Positions 40,267-49,364 of a stretch of 64,000 nt of DNA are shown in pieces. Within the stretch, counting starts at the first letter, position 1; each line of letters begins with the position of its first letter. The DNA is from Sediminimonas sp. (lineage in GTDB: Bacteria > Pseudomonadota > Alphaproteobacteria > Rhodobacterales > Rhodobacteraceae). The position numbers were made by a program, and so were the translations under genes. The stretch covers positions 1 to 64,000 of the forward strand of contig NZ_JAGXFK010000088.1 in NCBI RefSeq assembly GCF_024637375.1, given 5' to 3'. A model generated the notes under the pieces. That model saw nothing but the letters and a program-made list of their open reading frames with translations, was not told the DNA's origin and did no database searches.

Positions 40267-40875
40267 TCAGCCCCCGGTCGGTTCGCCGATCATCGCCGAG
40301 AGGATTGCGCGCGCGCTGTCCGAGTTCCAATCCGCCTCGCCCTTGAGCCGCGCCACTTCCCGCCCCGAAGGCGACAGGATGACCGTGATCGGAAGGCCCA
40401 GGACATCCATGTCGCGGGCGATCTTCTGTTGCGGATCCCGGTGGAGCGGCAGGTTGTCGACGCCGATCTCGTCGAAGAATGCCCTCATCGCGGGGGGCGG
40501 ATTGCGACCTGTTGCGATGGTCACGACTTCCAGGGTGTCGCCGCCCATCGCGGCCTGCAACGCGCTGAGTGTGGGCATTTCCTCGCGGCAAGGGCCGCAC
40601 CATGTCGCCCAGAAATTCAGCACGACGTGTCGCCCCGCGTGATCCGCCAGGTGGCCTTCGCCGCCGTCGTCGGTGGTGTAGGCGGCCTTCGACACGTCGC
40701 GCGGCGTGTCGTGGATGACGAGCTTCTTCATGTCGCCGGCCTTGAGTGTTTCCAGCGTGGCGCGGTCGGCGCCGCCCGGTTGCGCGCCCGGATCGCGCAG
40801 CAGCACAAATGCGACCGCCGCAATTGCGCCGAGGCCGATCGCCGTATAAACCAGCGTGGACAAAGAAAGTTTCAT
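40267..40875 (-). CDS. TlpA family thiol:disulfide oxidoreductase
   Basis: A 202-residue membrane-anchored periplasmic thioredoxin-like protein. One N-terminal hydrophobic segment (about 5-26, [16 protein letters not shown]) works as an uncleaved anchor. The thioredoxin fold has the active site WCGPC with Cys93 and Cys96, preceded by VVLNFWATW, and a cis-Pro region GLPITVIL. It would keep thiols reduced, for example in cytochrome c or oxidase assembly. GGAGGAAAC precedes the ATG. Its start codon lies just 21 bp from that of the divergent argH. Confidence 0.92.
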   Translation of the reverse strand: MKLSLSTLVYTAIGLGAIAAVAFVLLRDPGAQPGGADRATLETLKAGDMKKLVIHDTPRDVSKAAYTTDDGGEGHLADHAGRHVVLNFWATWCGPCREEMPTLSALQAAMGGDTLEVVTIATGRNPPPAMRAFFDEIGVDNLPLHRDPQQKIARDMDVLGLPITVILSPSGREVARLKGEADWNSDSARAILSAMIGEPTGG

Positions 40876-40877
40876 GT

Positions 40878-40889
40878 TTCCTCCAGGAA
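40878..40889. promoter_or_regulatory. Shared palindromic Shine-Dalgarno of tlpA and argH
   Basis: TTCCTCCAGGAA is a perfect 5-2-5 palindrome that supplies GGAGG to tlpA on the minus strand and AGGA to argH on the plus strand. It lies within the 21 bp separating the two start codons, so each leader must run through the other's coding region. Confidence 0.55.
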
Positions 40890-40896
40890 TATCTCG

Positions 40897-42288
40897 ATGA
40901 CCGACACAAGTTCGAACCAGATGTGGGGCGGCCGTTTTGCCTCCGGGCCTGACGCGATCATGGAGGCGATCAACGCCTCGATCGGGTTCGACCGGCGCAT
41001 GGCGGCGCAGGATATAGCCGGCTCACGGGCCCATGCCGCGATGCTTGCGGCACAGGGTATCCTGACTGATAGCGATGCGCAGGCCATTCGGAAAGGGCTG
41101 CTCACGGTGTTGTCAGAAATCGAGGCTGGCCGGTTCGAGTTCTCGGCGGCGCTCGAGGATATCCACATGAACGTCGAGGCCCGCCTGAAAGAACTGGTTG
41201 GCGAGGCCGCGGGCCGGCTGCACACCGCGCGCTCGCGCAACGACCAGGTGGCGACCGATTTCCGGCTGTGGGTGCGCGACCGGGTCGACGCGACCGACGA
41301 GGCACTGACCGCGCTGATGCATGCGCTGCTGGCCCAGGCCGAGGCCGGTGCCGACTGGGTGATGCCGGGGTTTACCCATTTGCAGACCGCGCAGCCGGTG
41401 ACATGGGGCCACCACATGTTGGCCTATGTCGAAATGCTGGGCCGCGACAGGGCACGTTTTCGGGACGCACGGGCACGGATGAACGAATGCCCCCTGGGCG
41501 CGGCGGCGCTGGCGGGCACGTCGTTTCCCATCGATCGCGACGCCACGGCACGGGATCTCGGGTTCGACCGGCCCTGCGCCAACAGCCTCGACGCGGTGAG
41601 CGACCGCGACTTCGCGTTGGAATTTCTTGCCTCGGCCAGCATTTGCGCGATGCACCTCAGCCGCCTGGCCGAGGAACTGGTGATCTGGTCAAGCGCGCAG
41701 TTCCGCTTTGTCACCATGTCCGACAGATGGTCGACGGGGTCGTCGATCATGCCACAGAAACGCAACCCGGACGCGGCCGAGTTGCTGCGCGCCAAGATCG
41801 GGCGCATTTTCGGGGCCAATGTGGCGTTGATGACAGTCATGAAAGGGCTGCCGCTGGCCTATTCCAAGGACATGCAGGAGGACAAGGAACAGGTTTTCGA
41901 CGCCGCCGACAACCTGTTGCTGGCGCTGGCGGCGATGGCCGGGATGGTGGCCGACATGCAGGCCAACCGTGACGTCATGGCGGCGGCGGCGGGCGCGGGG
42001 TTTTCCACCGTGACCGACCTGGCCGATTGGCTGGTGCGCACGCTCGACCTGCCGTTCCGCGACGCCCATCACGTCACCGGAACGCTGGTGGCCCGGGCCG
42101 AGGCGCGCGGATGCGACCTGCCCGACCTGTCGCTGTCGGAGATGCAGGAGGTGCATCCCGGCATCACCGAGGCGGTTTTCGATGTGCTGGGGGTGGATAA
42201 TTCAGTCGCCTCGCGCACATCCTACGGGGGCACCGCGCCGGCACAGGTGCGGGCCCAGATCGCACGTTGGAAGGAGGCGCTGGCATGA
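40897..42288 (+). CDS. argH: Argininosuccinate lyase
   Basis: Last step of arginine synthesis: splits argininosuccinate into arginine and fumarate. The 463 residues match the family. The superfamily signature [13 protein letters not shown] carries the catalytic Ser. The other conserved blocks are [20 protein letters not shown] and [23 protein letters not shown] near the start is typical. Its stop overlaps the start of the small lipoprotein gene (ATGA), beginning an operon that runs through lysA. Confidence 0.97.
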   Translation: MTDTSSNQMWGGRFASGPDAIMEAINASIGFDRRMAAQDIAGSRAHAAMLAAQGILTDSDAQAIRKGLLTVLSEIEAGRFEFSAALEDIHMNVEARLKELVGEAAGRLHTARSRNDQVATDFRLWVRDRVDATDEALTALMHALLAQAEAGADWVMPGFTHLQTAQPVTWGHHMLAYVEMLGRDRARFRDARARMNECPLGAAALAGTSFPIDRDATARDLGFDRPCANSLDAVSDRDFALEFLASASICAMHLSRLAEELVIWSSAQFRFVTMSDRWSTGSSIMPQKRNPDAAELLRAKIGRIFGANVALMTVMKGLPLAYSKDMQEDKEQVFDAADNLLLALAAMAGMVADMQANRDVMAAAAGAGFSTVTDLADWLVRTLDLPFRDAHHVTGTLVARAEARGCDLPDLSLSEMQEVHPGITEAVFDVLGVDNSVASRTSYGGTAPAQVRAQIARWKEALA

Positions 42289-42461
42289 AACCGGCAACCG
42301 CATTGCTGATGGCGCTCGTGCTGCTGGCCGGGTGCGGCGTGGATGGCGAGCCGCTGCGCCCGGCGTTCAACGCAGGCTTGTCAGTATCCGGCAGCGGCGT
42401 GACACCCGCGGCGTCGGTCGGGGTGCGAAAGGGGCCGTTTTCCCTGGGGGTGGCGCTTTGA
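42285..42461 (+). CDS. LptM-like small lipoprotein
   Basis: A 58-residue lipoprotein. The signal peptide [17 protein letters not shown] ends in a clear lipobox with Cys17, and the mature end begins [10 protein letters not shown], which matches the CGxxGxPxxP pattern of LptM and related proteins that help mature the LPS translocon LptD. The rest is short and Gly/Val/Ser-rich. The ATG overlaps the argH stop and its own stop overlaps a TTG start of the next gene. A small lipoprotein near lysA or dapF is a known arrangement. The LptM role is inferred from the motif. Confidence 0.75.
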   Translation: MKPATALLMALVLLAGCGVDGEPLRPAFNAGLSVSGSGVTPAASVGVRKGPFSLGVAL

Positions 42462-42775
42462 TCTCTCCGCTGCGCATGGCGTACCTGGCGCTGGCGGCAT
42501 GGGGTGCGGTTCACCCGATGTGGTGGTTCGTCACCCACATGCGCGAGACCGGGAGCGGTCTGGGCGGGCTGGTCGACGCCTGGTACGTGAACGCGTCGAC
42601 CACCGGCCTGACATGGGATCTGACCATCGCCGCGCTGGCGCTCACGCTTTGGATCGTGGCCGAGGTCTCGGTGCGGCGCAACTGGCTGGCGCTGGTGGCG
42701 GTCCCGGCGACCTTCGGCATCGGGCTGAGCTGCGGATTGCCGCTCTATCTTTTCATGCGCACGCGACCGCTTTGA
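42458..42775 (+). CDS. DUF2834 family membrane protein
   Basis: A 105-residue inner-membrane protein with three hydrophobic segments and the DUF2834 look (LALAAWGAVHPMWWFV, then NASTTGLTWDLTIAALALTL, then FGIGLSCGLPLYLFM). Its function is unknown. I favour a TTG start at 42458 that overlaps the lipoprotein stop (TTGA), since it gives [12 protein letters not shown], like relatives; ATG at 42476 is the alternative. It sits between the lipoprotein and lysA. Confidence 0.82.
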   Translation: MISPLRMAYLALAAWGAVHPMWWFVTHMRETGSGLGGLVDAWYVNASTTGLTWDLTIAALALTLWIVAEVSVRRNWLALVAVPATFGIGLSCGLPLYLFMRTRPL

Positions 42776-42846
42776 GCGGCCCGGCGGCCGATTGATCCTT
42801 GCGGCGGCTCTGGTAAGAGGCGCGTGCGGGCAGAAGGGACGGGCGA

Positions 42847-44112
42847 ATGGATCACTTCAACTACAAGGACGGCGAGTTGCACGCCGAGGACGTGCCGCTG
42901 GCAGAGATCGCGGCGCAGGTGGGCACCCCGTTCTACTGCTATTCCACGGCCACGCTGGAGAGGCATTTCCGTCTGTTCGACGAGGCGCTCGAGGGGTTGG
43001 ATCACATGGTATGCTTCGCGGTGAAGGCCGCCAGCAACCAGGCGATACTGACGTTTCTGGCCGGCCTGGGTGCGGGGATGGACGTTGTTTCGGGGGGCGA
43101 GTATGCCCGTGCCCGCGCGGCCGGTGTGCCCGGCGCGCGGATCGTGTTTTCGGGTGTCGGCAAGACCCGTGCCGAGATGCGCATGGCGCTGGAGGGCGGT
43201 GTCCGGCAGGTCAACCTGGAAAGCGAACCCGAGATGGAGGTGCTGAGCGCCGTCGCCACCGAAATGGGTGTCGAGGTGCCCGTCACCGTGCGGGTGAACC
43301 CGGACGTTGACGCGCGCACCCACGCCAAGATCGCCACCGGCAAGGCCGAGAACAAGTTCGGCATCCCGATCTCCCGCGCCCGCGAGGTCTATGCCCATGC
43401 CGCGCGTCTGCCCGGGTTGCGGGTTATCGGTATCGATGTGCATATCGGCAGCCAGCTAACCGATCTGGAGCCGTTCCGCATGGCCTATCGCAAGGTCGCC
43501 GACCTGACGCGCACGCTGCGCGCGGATGGCCACGATATAACGCGCCTGGATCTGGGCGGCGGTCTGGGCATTCCATACGAGCGCGGCAACAACGCCCCGC
43601 CCCTTCCGGTGGAATACGGGCGCATGATTCATCAGGAACTGGCCGGCCTTGGCTGCGAGATCGAGATCGAGCCGGGCCGCCTGGTTGCCGGCAATGCCGG
43701 GGTCATGGTGGCCAGCGTCATCTACGTGAAATCCGGCGAGGGCCGCGATTTCCTGATCCTGGATGCGGCGATGAATGACCTGGTGCGCCCGGCGATGTAC
43801 GATGCGCACCATGATATCGTACCACTGCGCGAGCCCGCGCCGGGGGGCGACATGCACGCCTACGATGTGGTCGGCCCGGTTTGCGAAACCGGTGACACCT
43901 TTGCCCGCGCCCGGCCGCTGCCGCCGCTCGCGGCGGGCGACATGGTCGCGTTTCGTGGCGCGGGGGCTTACGGCGCGGTCATGGCGAGCGAATACAACTC
44001 CCGCCCGCTGGTGCCCGAGGTGCTGGTGAAAGGAGATCAATTCGCCGTCATCCGTGCGCGGCCGTCCTTTGACGAGATGATAAATCGCGATACCATCCCC
44101 CCATGGCTGTGA
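42847..44112 (+). CDS. lysA: Diaminopimelate decarboxylase
   Basis: Makes L-lysine from meso-diaminopimelate; a PLP enzyme of the alanine racemase-fold group III. The 421 residues match the family. PLP is bound at Lys60 (MVCFAVKAASNQ). Other marks are GIDVHIGSQL, GGGLGIPYE, and the substrate-binding GPVCETGDTFA with its conserved Cys. AAGGGA precedes the ATG. It is in a plus-strand run with argH, a lipoprotein and DUF2834 upstream and the DUF4175 gene 30 bp downstream. Confidence 0.97.
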   Translation: MDHFNYKDGELHAEDVPLAEIAAQVGTPFYCYSTATLERHFRLFDEALEGLDHMVCFAVKAASNQAILTFLAGLGAGMDVVSGGEYARARAAGVPGARIVFSGVGKTRAEMRMALEGGVRQVNLESEPEMEVLSAVATEMGVEVPVTVRVNPDVDARTHAKIATGKAENKFGIPISRAREVYAHAARLPGLRVIGIDVHIGSQLTDLEPFRMAYRKVADLTRTLRADGHDITRLDLGGGLGIPYERGNNAPPLPVEYGRMIHQELAGLGCEIEIEPGRLVAGNAGVMVASVIYVKSGEGRDFLILDAAMNDLVRPAMYDAHHDIVPLREPAPGGDMHAYDVVGPVCETGDTFARARPLPPLAAGDMVAFRGAGAYGAVMASEYNSRPLVPEVLVKGDQFAVIRARPSFDEMINRDTIPPWL

Positions 44113-44142
44113 TGCCGATCGGGCATCGGCAAGCGGGACGGT

Positions 44143-46734
44143 ATGATGCGTCATTCAACTGACAACCCCCGGCGGCGCGTGCGCCGTGCGCTGGCCCTGA
44201 CATGGGCCGGGTTGGTCTGCGAACGCCTGGTGCGCGTCTTCTGGCCGCTCGGCGCGCTTGCCGGGGCGGTTTTTGCCCTCTTGGCGCTCGGCGTGCAGGA
44301 CCGGATTCCGGTGGTTGCGCTTTGGTGGGGCGGCGCGGCGGCAGGCGTGCTTGGCGGTGTGCTGGCGCTTTTCGGTGTTTTGCGTTTCAACTGGCCAAAC
44401 CGTGATTCGGCGCGCGCGCGGCTTGACGCGACCATGCCCGGCCAGCCATTGCAGGCGCTTGGCGATGCGCAGACGGTGGGTGCGCAGGATGCCGCATCGG
44501 CGGCGCTCTGGCGCGCGCACCTGGCCCGGATGGAGCGACTGTCGGCGCGGGCACGACCCGTCGGCCCCGATCTGCGACTCAATGCGCGCGACCCCTTTGC
44601 GCTCAGGTATGCGGCGGTACTGTTGGTGATGATAGCGTTGCTTTTCGGCTCGGTCTGGCGGGTCGGCTCGGTGCGGGATCTGACGCCGGGCAGCGGTGCC
44701 GCGATGGCCGCCGGCCCGGCCTGGGAAGGGTGGATCGAGCCCCCCGCCTACACCGGCCTGCCGGCGCTCTACCTGCCCGATCTGCCCGCGGGCCCCGTGA
44801 GCGTGGCGCAAGGTGCTGTCGTCACGATCCGCGTCTATGGCGATGCCTATCGCTACACCGTGACCGAAGAGGTGTCCGGGCAGGCCCCTGCGGCTGAGGC
44901 TGATGGGGCAACCGGGACAGACGGCGATCACAGCCTCACCGTGGCGCAGTCGGGGCGCCTTGCCGTCGAGGGCCCGGGCGGGCGCGCCTGGGACATGCGC
45001 ATGCGCGGTGACGGCCCGCCGCGCGTCGCGGTCTCCGGCGCGCCGACGACATCCGCGGAAGGCCGGATGAGCCTGCCCTTCGAGGCCGGTGACGATTACG
45101 GTGTGGTCGCAGGCCAGGCACGCATCACGCTTGACATGGATGCGGTCGAACGCCGCCACGGCCTGGCCGTCGCGCCCGAGCCGCGCGCGCCGGTCACGCT
45201 TGATCTGCCGATGCCGATCACGGGCGACAGGGCAGAGTTCACAGAAACCCTTGTCGAGGATTTCTCGCGCCATCCCTGGGCACATCTTCCGGTGACGGTC
45301 GAGCTTTCCGCGCGCGATGCTCTCGATCAGAAGGGAACCGCAGAGCCGGTAAACATGCCCCTGCCGGCGCGGCGGTTTTTCGACCCGCTTGCCGCCGCAG
45401 TGATCGAGCAGCGCCGCGATTTGCTGTGGTCGCGCGAAAATGCGCCGCGGGTGGCGCAGGTGCTCAGGGCGCTGTCGCACCGCCCCGAAGAGGAACTGTT
45501 CCGGTCTGAAACCGACTATCTGCGCTTGAGGGTGATGTTGCGCCGCCTCGAGACGATGACGACGCACGGCCTGACGGGAGAGCAGCGCGACGACGTCGCC
45601 GCCGCTCTGTGGGAACTGGCGGTGTCGCTTGAGGAAGGCGACATCGACGACGCCCGCGACCGGCTGCGCCGCGCACAGGAACGGCTGAGCGAGGCGATGC
45701 GCAACGGTGCCTCGGACGAGGAAATCGCCCGCCTGATGCAGGAGTTGCGCGATGCGACCCGAGATTACATGCGCCAACTGGCGCAACAGGCGCAGCGCGA
45801 CGGCGACGAGACCGCGCAGCAGGCCGACCCCCAGGACACCCTGCAAATGACCCAGGACGATCTTCAGGAGATGATGGATCGCATCCAGGAACTGATGGAG
45901 CAGGGCCGCATGGCCGAGGCGCAGCAAGCCCTTCGCGAGTTGCAGCAACTGATGGACAACATGCGGGTTACCCAGGGCCAGGGCGGGCAGAGCCCCGGCG
46001 ACCAGGCGATGGAAGGGCTGGCCGACACGCTGCGCGAGCAGCAGGGCCTTTCGGATCAGGCGTTTCGCGATTTGCAGGAGCAGTTCAATCCCGGCGCCAA
46101 CGCGGGGCGCTCGCAGGGTAACGAGGGGCGCAATGGTGGCGATGGCCGAGGCCAGAGCCACGAGGGCGATAACGGTGCCGGCGCGGGGCAGGGCACGCAA
46201 CCCGGCGAGGGGCAACAAGACGAAGGGCAACAAGGCGAAGGGGCGCTCGCAGACCGCCAGCGTGCGCTGCGCGAGGAACTCGATCGCCAGCGTGGGCGCC
46301 TGCCGGGTGCCGGAACGCCCGAGGGCGAGGCCGCCCGCGATGCTCTCGACCGCGCGGGGCGCGCCATGGACGGCGCCGAAGAGGCACTGCGCGGTGACGA
46401 TCTGGCAGAGGCGATCGACCGGCAATCACAGGCGATGGAGGCCATGCGCGAAGGCATGCGCAACCTCGGCGACGCCATGGCACAGCGTCGTGGCGAGCAA
46501 CAACCCGGCAGCGAGGGCCAGCGGCGCGGCGATGCGTCAGGTCAACGAAGCGATCCGCTTGGCCGCAACCCGGGCGGGCGCGGCCCCGCGGGCACCCGCG
46601 ACAGCATGCTGCGGGGCGAGGATGTCTACCGCCGGGCGCAGGAGTTGCTGGATGAACTCCGCCGCCGTTCGGGTGAAGGGCGGCGCGACGAGAAGGAACT
46701 GGACTATCTCCGGCGGCTGCTTGAACGGTTCTGA
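44143..46734 (+). CDS. DUF4175/TIGR02302 family membrane protein
   Basis: An 863-residue protein found next to lysA in many alphaproteobacteria. Two or three hydrophobic segments lie near the N-terminus (about 37-80 and 155-175). A beta-rich region of roughly residues 190-400 is probably periplasmic. The last third is helical and rich in Gln, Glu and Arg (DDLQEMMDRIQELMEQGRM), with a low-complexity Gly/Gln/Asn stretch near 650-690, then more charged helices. No catalytic motif is visible; an envelope role is plausible by context. Tandem ATGs occur at 44143 and 44146. It converges with the zinc-ribbon gene, 27 bp away. Confidence 0.88.
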   Translation: MMRHSTDNPRRRVRRALALTWAGLVCERLVRVFWPLGALAGAVFALLALGVQDRIPVVALWWGGAAAGVLGGVLALFGVLRFNWPNRDSARARLDATMPGQPLQALGDAQTVGAQDAASAALWRAHLARMERLSARARPVGPDLRLNARDPFALRYAAVLLVMIALLFGSVWRVGSVRDLTPGSGAAMAAGPAWEGWIEPPAYTGLPALYLPDLPAGPVSVAQGAVVTIRVYGDAYRYTVTEEVSGQAPAAEADGATGTDGDHSLTVAQSGRLAVEGPGGRAWDMRMRGDGPPRVAVSGAPTTSAEGRMSLPFEAGDDYGVVAGQARITLDMDAVERRHGLAVAPEPRAPVTLDLPMPITGDRAEFTETLVEDFSRHPWAHLPVTVELSARDALDQKGTAEPVNMPLPARRFFDPLAAAVIEQRRDLLWSRENAPRVAQVLRALSHRPEEELFRSETDYLRLRVMLRRLETMTTHGLTGEQRDDVAAALWELAVSLEEGDIDDARDRLRRAQERLSEAMRNGASDEEIARLMQELRDATRDYMRQLAQQAQRDGDETAQQADPQDTLQMTQDDLQEMMDRIQELMEQGRMAEAQQALRELQQLMDNMRVTQGQGGQSPGDQAMEGLADTLREQQGLSDQAFRDLQEQFNPGANAGRSQGNEGRNGGDGRGQSHEGDNGAGAGQGTQPGEGQQDEGQQGEGALADRQRALREELDRQRGRLPGAGTPEGEAARDALDRAGRAMDGAEEALRGDDLAEAIDRQSQAMEAMREGMRNLGDAMAQRRGEQQPGSEGQRRGDASGQRSDPLGRNPGGRGPAGTRDSMLRGEDVYRRAQELLDELRRRSGEGRRDEKELDYLRRLLERF

Positions 46735-46761
46735 CCCCGCGGCGGCGCGCTGGAGCGTGCC

Positions 46762-47610
46762 TCAGAGAACCTCGTCGGCGGTTTTCTGCAGCCAGTCGAG
46801 AAACGTCTGCGCCTGCGTGTCCAGCCACAGCCGGGCCTCGCCCACGGCGGCGACGTATTGTGTCAACGGGCCGCTCACCTGCGGGAGCTGCGCGGCGACC
46901 TCATCGGCGAAGACGTATAGCGCGAACAATCCGAGTGCGATCAGCACGCTCAGCGAAAACCCGATGCGAAAGCCACTTCCGCCGCGTTCGGATTCGGGGC
47001 GGGGCGAAGATGTGTTGCCGGGGTGGTCGTAATCGTCGGCCTCGGCCGGTCGCCGATCGGTGGTGGCGCGCAGGGACGAGTTGATTTCGTCGATATCCGG
47101 CAGCAGCCCCTTGCGCGACGCGGCGGTGGCCGCCTCGTCCCTATCGCCGCCATCGGTTGCCCCCGAAAGCCGCGAGACCCGCTCGCGCGCTTCGCGGGCG
47201 CGGCGCGCGGCATCGTTGTCGCCGGACTCCGACAGGCCCAGATCAGGCTGGCTTTCCAATCCGCCCGGCGCCTTTTCGGCGGCGCGCACGCGTGCTTCGT
47301 GTTCGGCTTCCTCGCGCAGGAGGTCGGCAACCGCGGGGTCAAGCCGCCGGCGCGGTGCCTCGTCGGTGTCCTCGGGAACCGCGTCATCGCCGTGGTCTCG
47401 GCCCGTTTCGGGCGGCGACGACTGCGGCGTGGTGCTTTCGGTCTCCGGAAGCGGCTGCTCAAGCTCGTCGGCGAGATCAACGTCGTGATCGGGATGAACC
47501 TGAAACCACGTGTGGCCGCAGTTCGAGCACTGAACATCGCGCCCGGCGCGCGGGACCGCATCATCGGCGACTTCGTACTGGGCGCCGCAATTCGGGCAGA
47601 TCAATCGCAT
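46762..47610 (-). CDS. MJ0042 zinc-ribbon membrane protein
   Basis: A 282-residue protein. The N-terminal zinc ribbon (ICPNCGAQYEV, then VQCSNCGHTWF, about 4-38) is the MJ0042 type. A long acidic, low-complexity linker follows (about 40-205), then one membrane segment (about 220-240, GFSLSVLIALGLFALYVF) and a short helical tail. GAGGGGG precedes the ATG at 47610; a longer reading lacks this. It is divergent from ftsE across 168 bp and convergent with DUF4175, so it is likely transcribed alone. The function is unknown. Confidence 0.88.
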   Translation of the reverse strand: MRLICPNCGAQYEVADDAVPRAGRDVQCSNCGHTWFQVHPDHDVDLADELEQPLPETESTTPQSSPPETGRDHGDDAVPEDTDEAPRRRLDPAVADLLREEAEHEARVRAAEKAPGGLESQPDLGLSESGDNDAARRAREARERVSRLSGATDGGDRDEAATAASRKGLLPDIDEINSSLRATTDRRPAEADDYDHPGNTSSPRPESERGGSGFRIGFSLSVLIALGLFALYVFADEVAAQLPQVSGPLTQYVAAVGEARLWLDTQAQTFLDWLQKTADEVL

Positions 47611-47778
47611 GTCGCCCCCTCGGGCCTTCTTGTCGATTTCGTTTTTCCCTTGGCAGTCCCTACATCTTGTAAACAATCGGCGCAATTGTGCAAAGCTTTC
47701 CGCGCCCCGTGTCACCGGCGATTGCAACGCCGCCATGCCTCGGGCAAAACGGACGCAAAGCATGCGAAGGGGCCTGCG

Positions 47779-48456
47779 GTGATCGAGCTGGAGAATGTGG
47801 CGTACAGCTATGGCGGCGGCGAGTTGCTCAGCGATATCTCGCTCGAGTTGTCACCAGGGTCGTTTCACTTCCTCACCGGGCCGTCGGGGGCAGGCAAGAC
47901 GACGTTTCTCAAGCTGTGCTACGGTGCGCTGGTTCCGACGGCGGGCGAAGTGCGCCTGTTCGGCGACGAGGTGCGCACCCTTCATCGCGATGATATCGCG
48001 CTGGTGCGACGCCGCGTCGGCGTGGTCCACCAGGATTGCCAGTTTCTCGATCACCTGCCGGTCGCCGACAACGTGGCGCTGCCGCTGGCAGTGTCCGGGC
48101 AGGACGGCGCAGACCACTTGGAGGACCTGCGCGAGCTTATGGGCTGGGTCGGGCTCAACGCGCGCGCCGATGCTTTCCCGCCCCAGTTGTCGGGGGGCGA
48201 ACGGCAACGCGCCGCCTTGGCGCGCGCGGTCATCATGTCGCCCGACGTGGTGCTGGCCGACGAACCCACGGGCAATATCGACTGGGAGATGTCGCAACGT
48301 CTGTTGACCCTGCTCATCGAACTGAACCGCATGGGCAAGACAATCATGATCGCGACCCATGACCTGAACCTCATTCGCGCTGCCAAAGCCCATGTTCAGG
48401 CGCGCGTGTTGCGCATATCGCAACGCCGGGTCCAATTGGCGGGGGCGGACCTGTGA
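47779..48456 (+). CDS. ftsE: Cell division ATP-binding protein FtsE
   Basis: ATPase of the FtsEX complex that couples Z-ring constriction to peptidoglycan hydrolase activation. The 225 residues match FtsE. It has Walker A (GPSGAGKTT), the ABC signature LSGGERQR, Walker B (VVLADEPTGNID) and a His switch (ATHDL). Translation starts at GTG 47779, with AAGGGG nine bases before; no ATG fits the family start VIELENVAYSY. Its stop overlaps the ftsX start (TGATG). Confidence 0.95.
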   Translation: MIELENVAYSYGGGELLSDISLELSPGSFHFLTGPSGAGKTTFLKLCYGALVPTAGEVRLFGDEVRTLHRDDIALVRRRVGVVHQDCQFLDHLPVADNVALPLAVSGQDGADHLEDLRELMGWVGLNARADAFPPQLSGGERQRAALARAVIMSPDVVLADEPTGNIDWEMSQRLLTLLIELNRMGKTIMIATHDLNLIRAAKAHVQARVLRISQRRVQLAGADL

Positions 48457-49364
48457 TGTTGTCCGGCGGTTTTGGGCGGCTTCTGGTGTTGCTGGTCGGT
48501 GATGCGCAGGCCGACCGCATCGTGCCACCGACGGGATATACCGCGCGGCTGACGGTGTTCAGCGCCGCTGCGATGGCATTCCTGGCCGTGTTCACGCTGG
48601 CACTGTCGCTGGCGACCGGCCGGCTGGCTGATCGCTGGGGCGCCGAGCTTGCGCGCACCTCGACCCTGCGCATTTCCGCGCCTGCCGAGCAGATGGCGGC
48701 ACAGACCGAAGCCGCGTTGCGGGTGCTTGAGACGACACCCGGGGTGGAACGTGCCCGCGCGCTCACCGACGAAGAGCAGCGCGCCCTGCTCGAGCCGTGG
48801 TTCGGCCCCGATTTGCCGGTCGACACCCTGCCGGTGCCGCGCCTGATCGAGATTGTCGAGGGCGGCGATGGTTTCGACGCCGCGGGCCTGCGCCTGCGAC
48901 TGTCCGCCGAGGTGCCCGGCGCCGTCCTGGACGACCACACGCGGTGGCGGCGGCCACTGGTATCCGCCGCCCGGGCACTCAGGTCGCTGGGATGGCTGGC
49001 GATCCTGCTGATTGCCGGAACCGTCGCCGCCATGATCACGCTGGCCGCGAACGCCGCGCTGGCCGCCAATGCGCAGGTGATTGCCGTGTTGCGGCTGGTG
49101 GGCGCGCGCGATTCCTACATCGCCGGCGCCTTCGTGCGCAGGTTTACGCAACGTGCGCTGGCGGGAGCGGCCATAGGCACCGTTCTGGGCGTGGGCGCAA
49201 TCGCATTCTTGCCATCCGCCGATGCGGCCGGTGGTTTCCTGACCGGGCTGGGTTTCCGCGGCTGGCACTGGGGACTGCCGGTGCTGATCCCGCCGTTGGC
49301 TGCGGCAGTTGCCTATGTCGCGACCCGTGCTGCGGCGCGGCGAACCCTGAGGGAGTTGCCGTGA
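48456..49364 (+). CDS. ftsX: Cell division protein FtsX
   Basis: Membrane partner of FtsE. It has 302 residues with four predicted membrane segments (about 35-55, 175-200, 235-255 and 270-290), and a periplasmic part between the first two. The conserved ANAQVIAVLRLVGARDSYIA block marks the ABC3-type permease interface. The ATG at 48456 shares one base with the ftsE stop; a GTG just before it is the alternative. Its own stop overlaps the plsC ATG by one base, so ftsE-ftsX-plsC are translationally linked. Confidence 0.94.
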   Translation: MLSGGFGRLLVLLVGDAQADRIVPPTGYTARLTVFSAAAMAFLAVFTLALSLATGRLADRWGAELARTSTLRISAPAEQMAAQTEAALRVLETTPGVERARALTDEEQRALLEPWFGPDLPVDTLPVPRLIEIVEGGDGFDAAGLRLRLSAEVPGAVLDDHTRWRRPLVSAARALRSLGWLAILLIAGTVAAMITLAANAALAANAQVIAVLRLVGARDSYIAGAFVRRFTQRALAGAAIGTVLGVGAIAFLPSADAAGGFLTGLGFRGWHWGLPVLIPPLAAAVAYVATRAAARRTLRELP

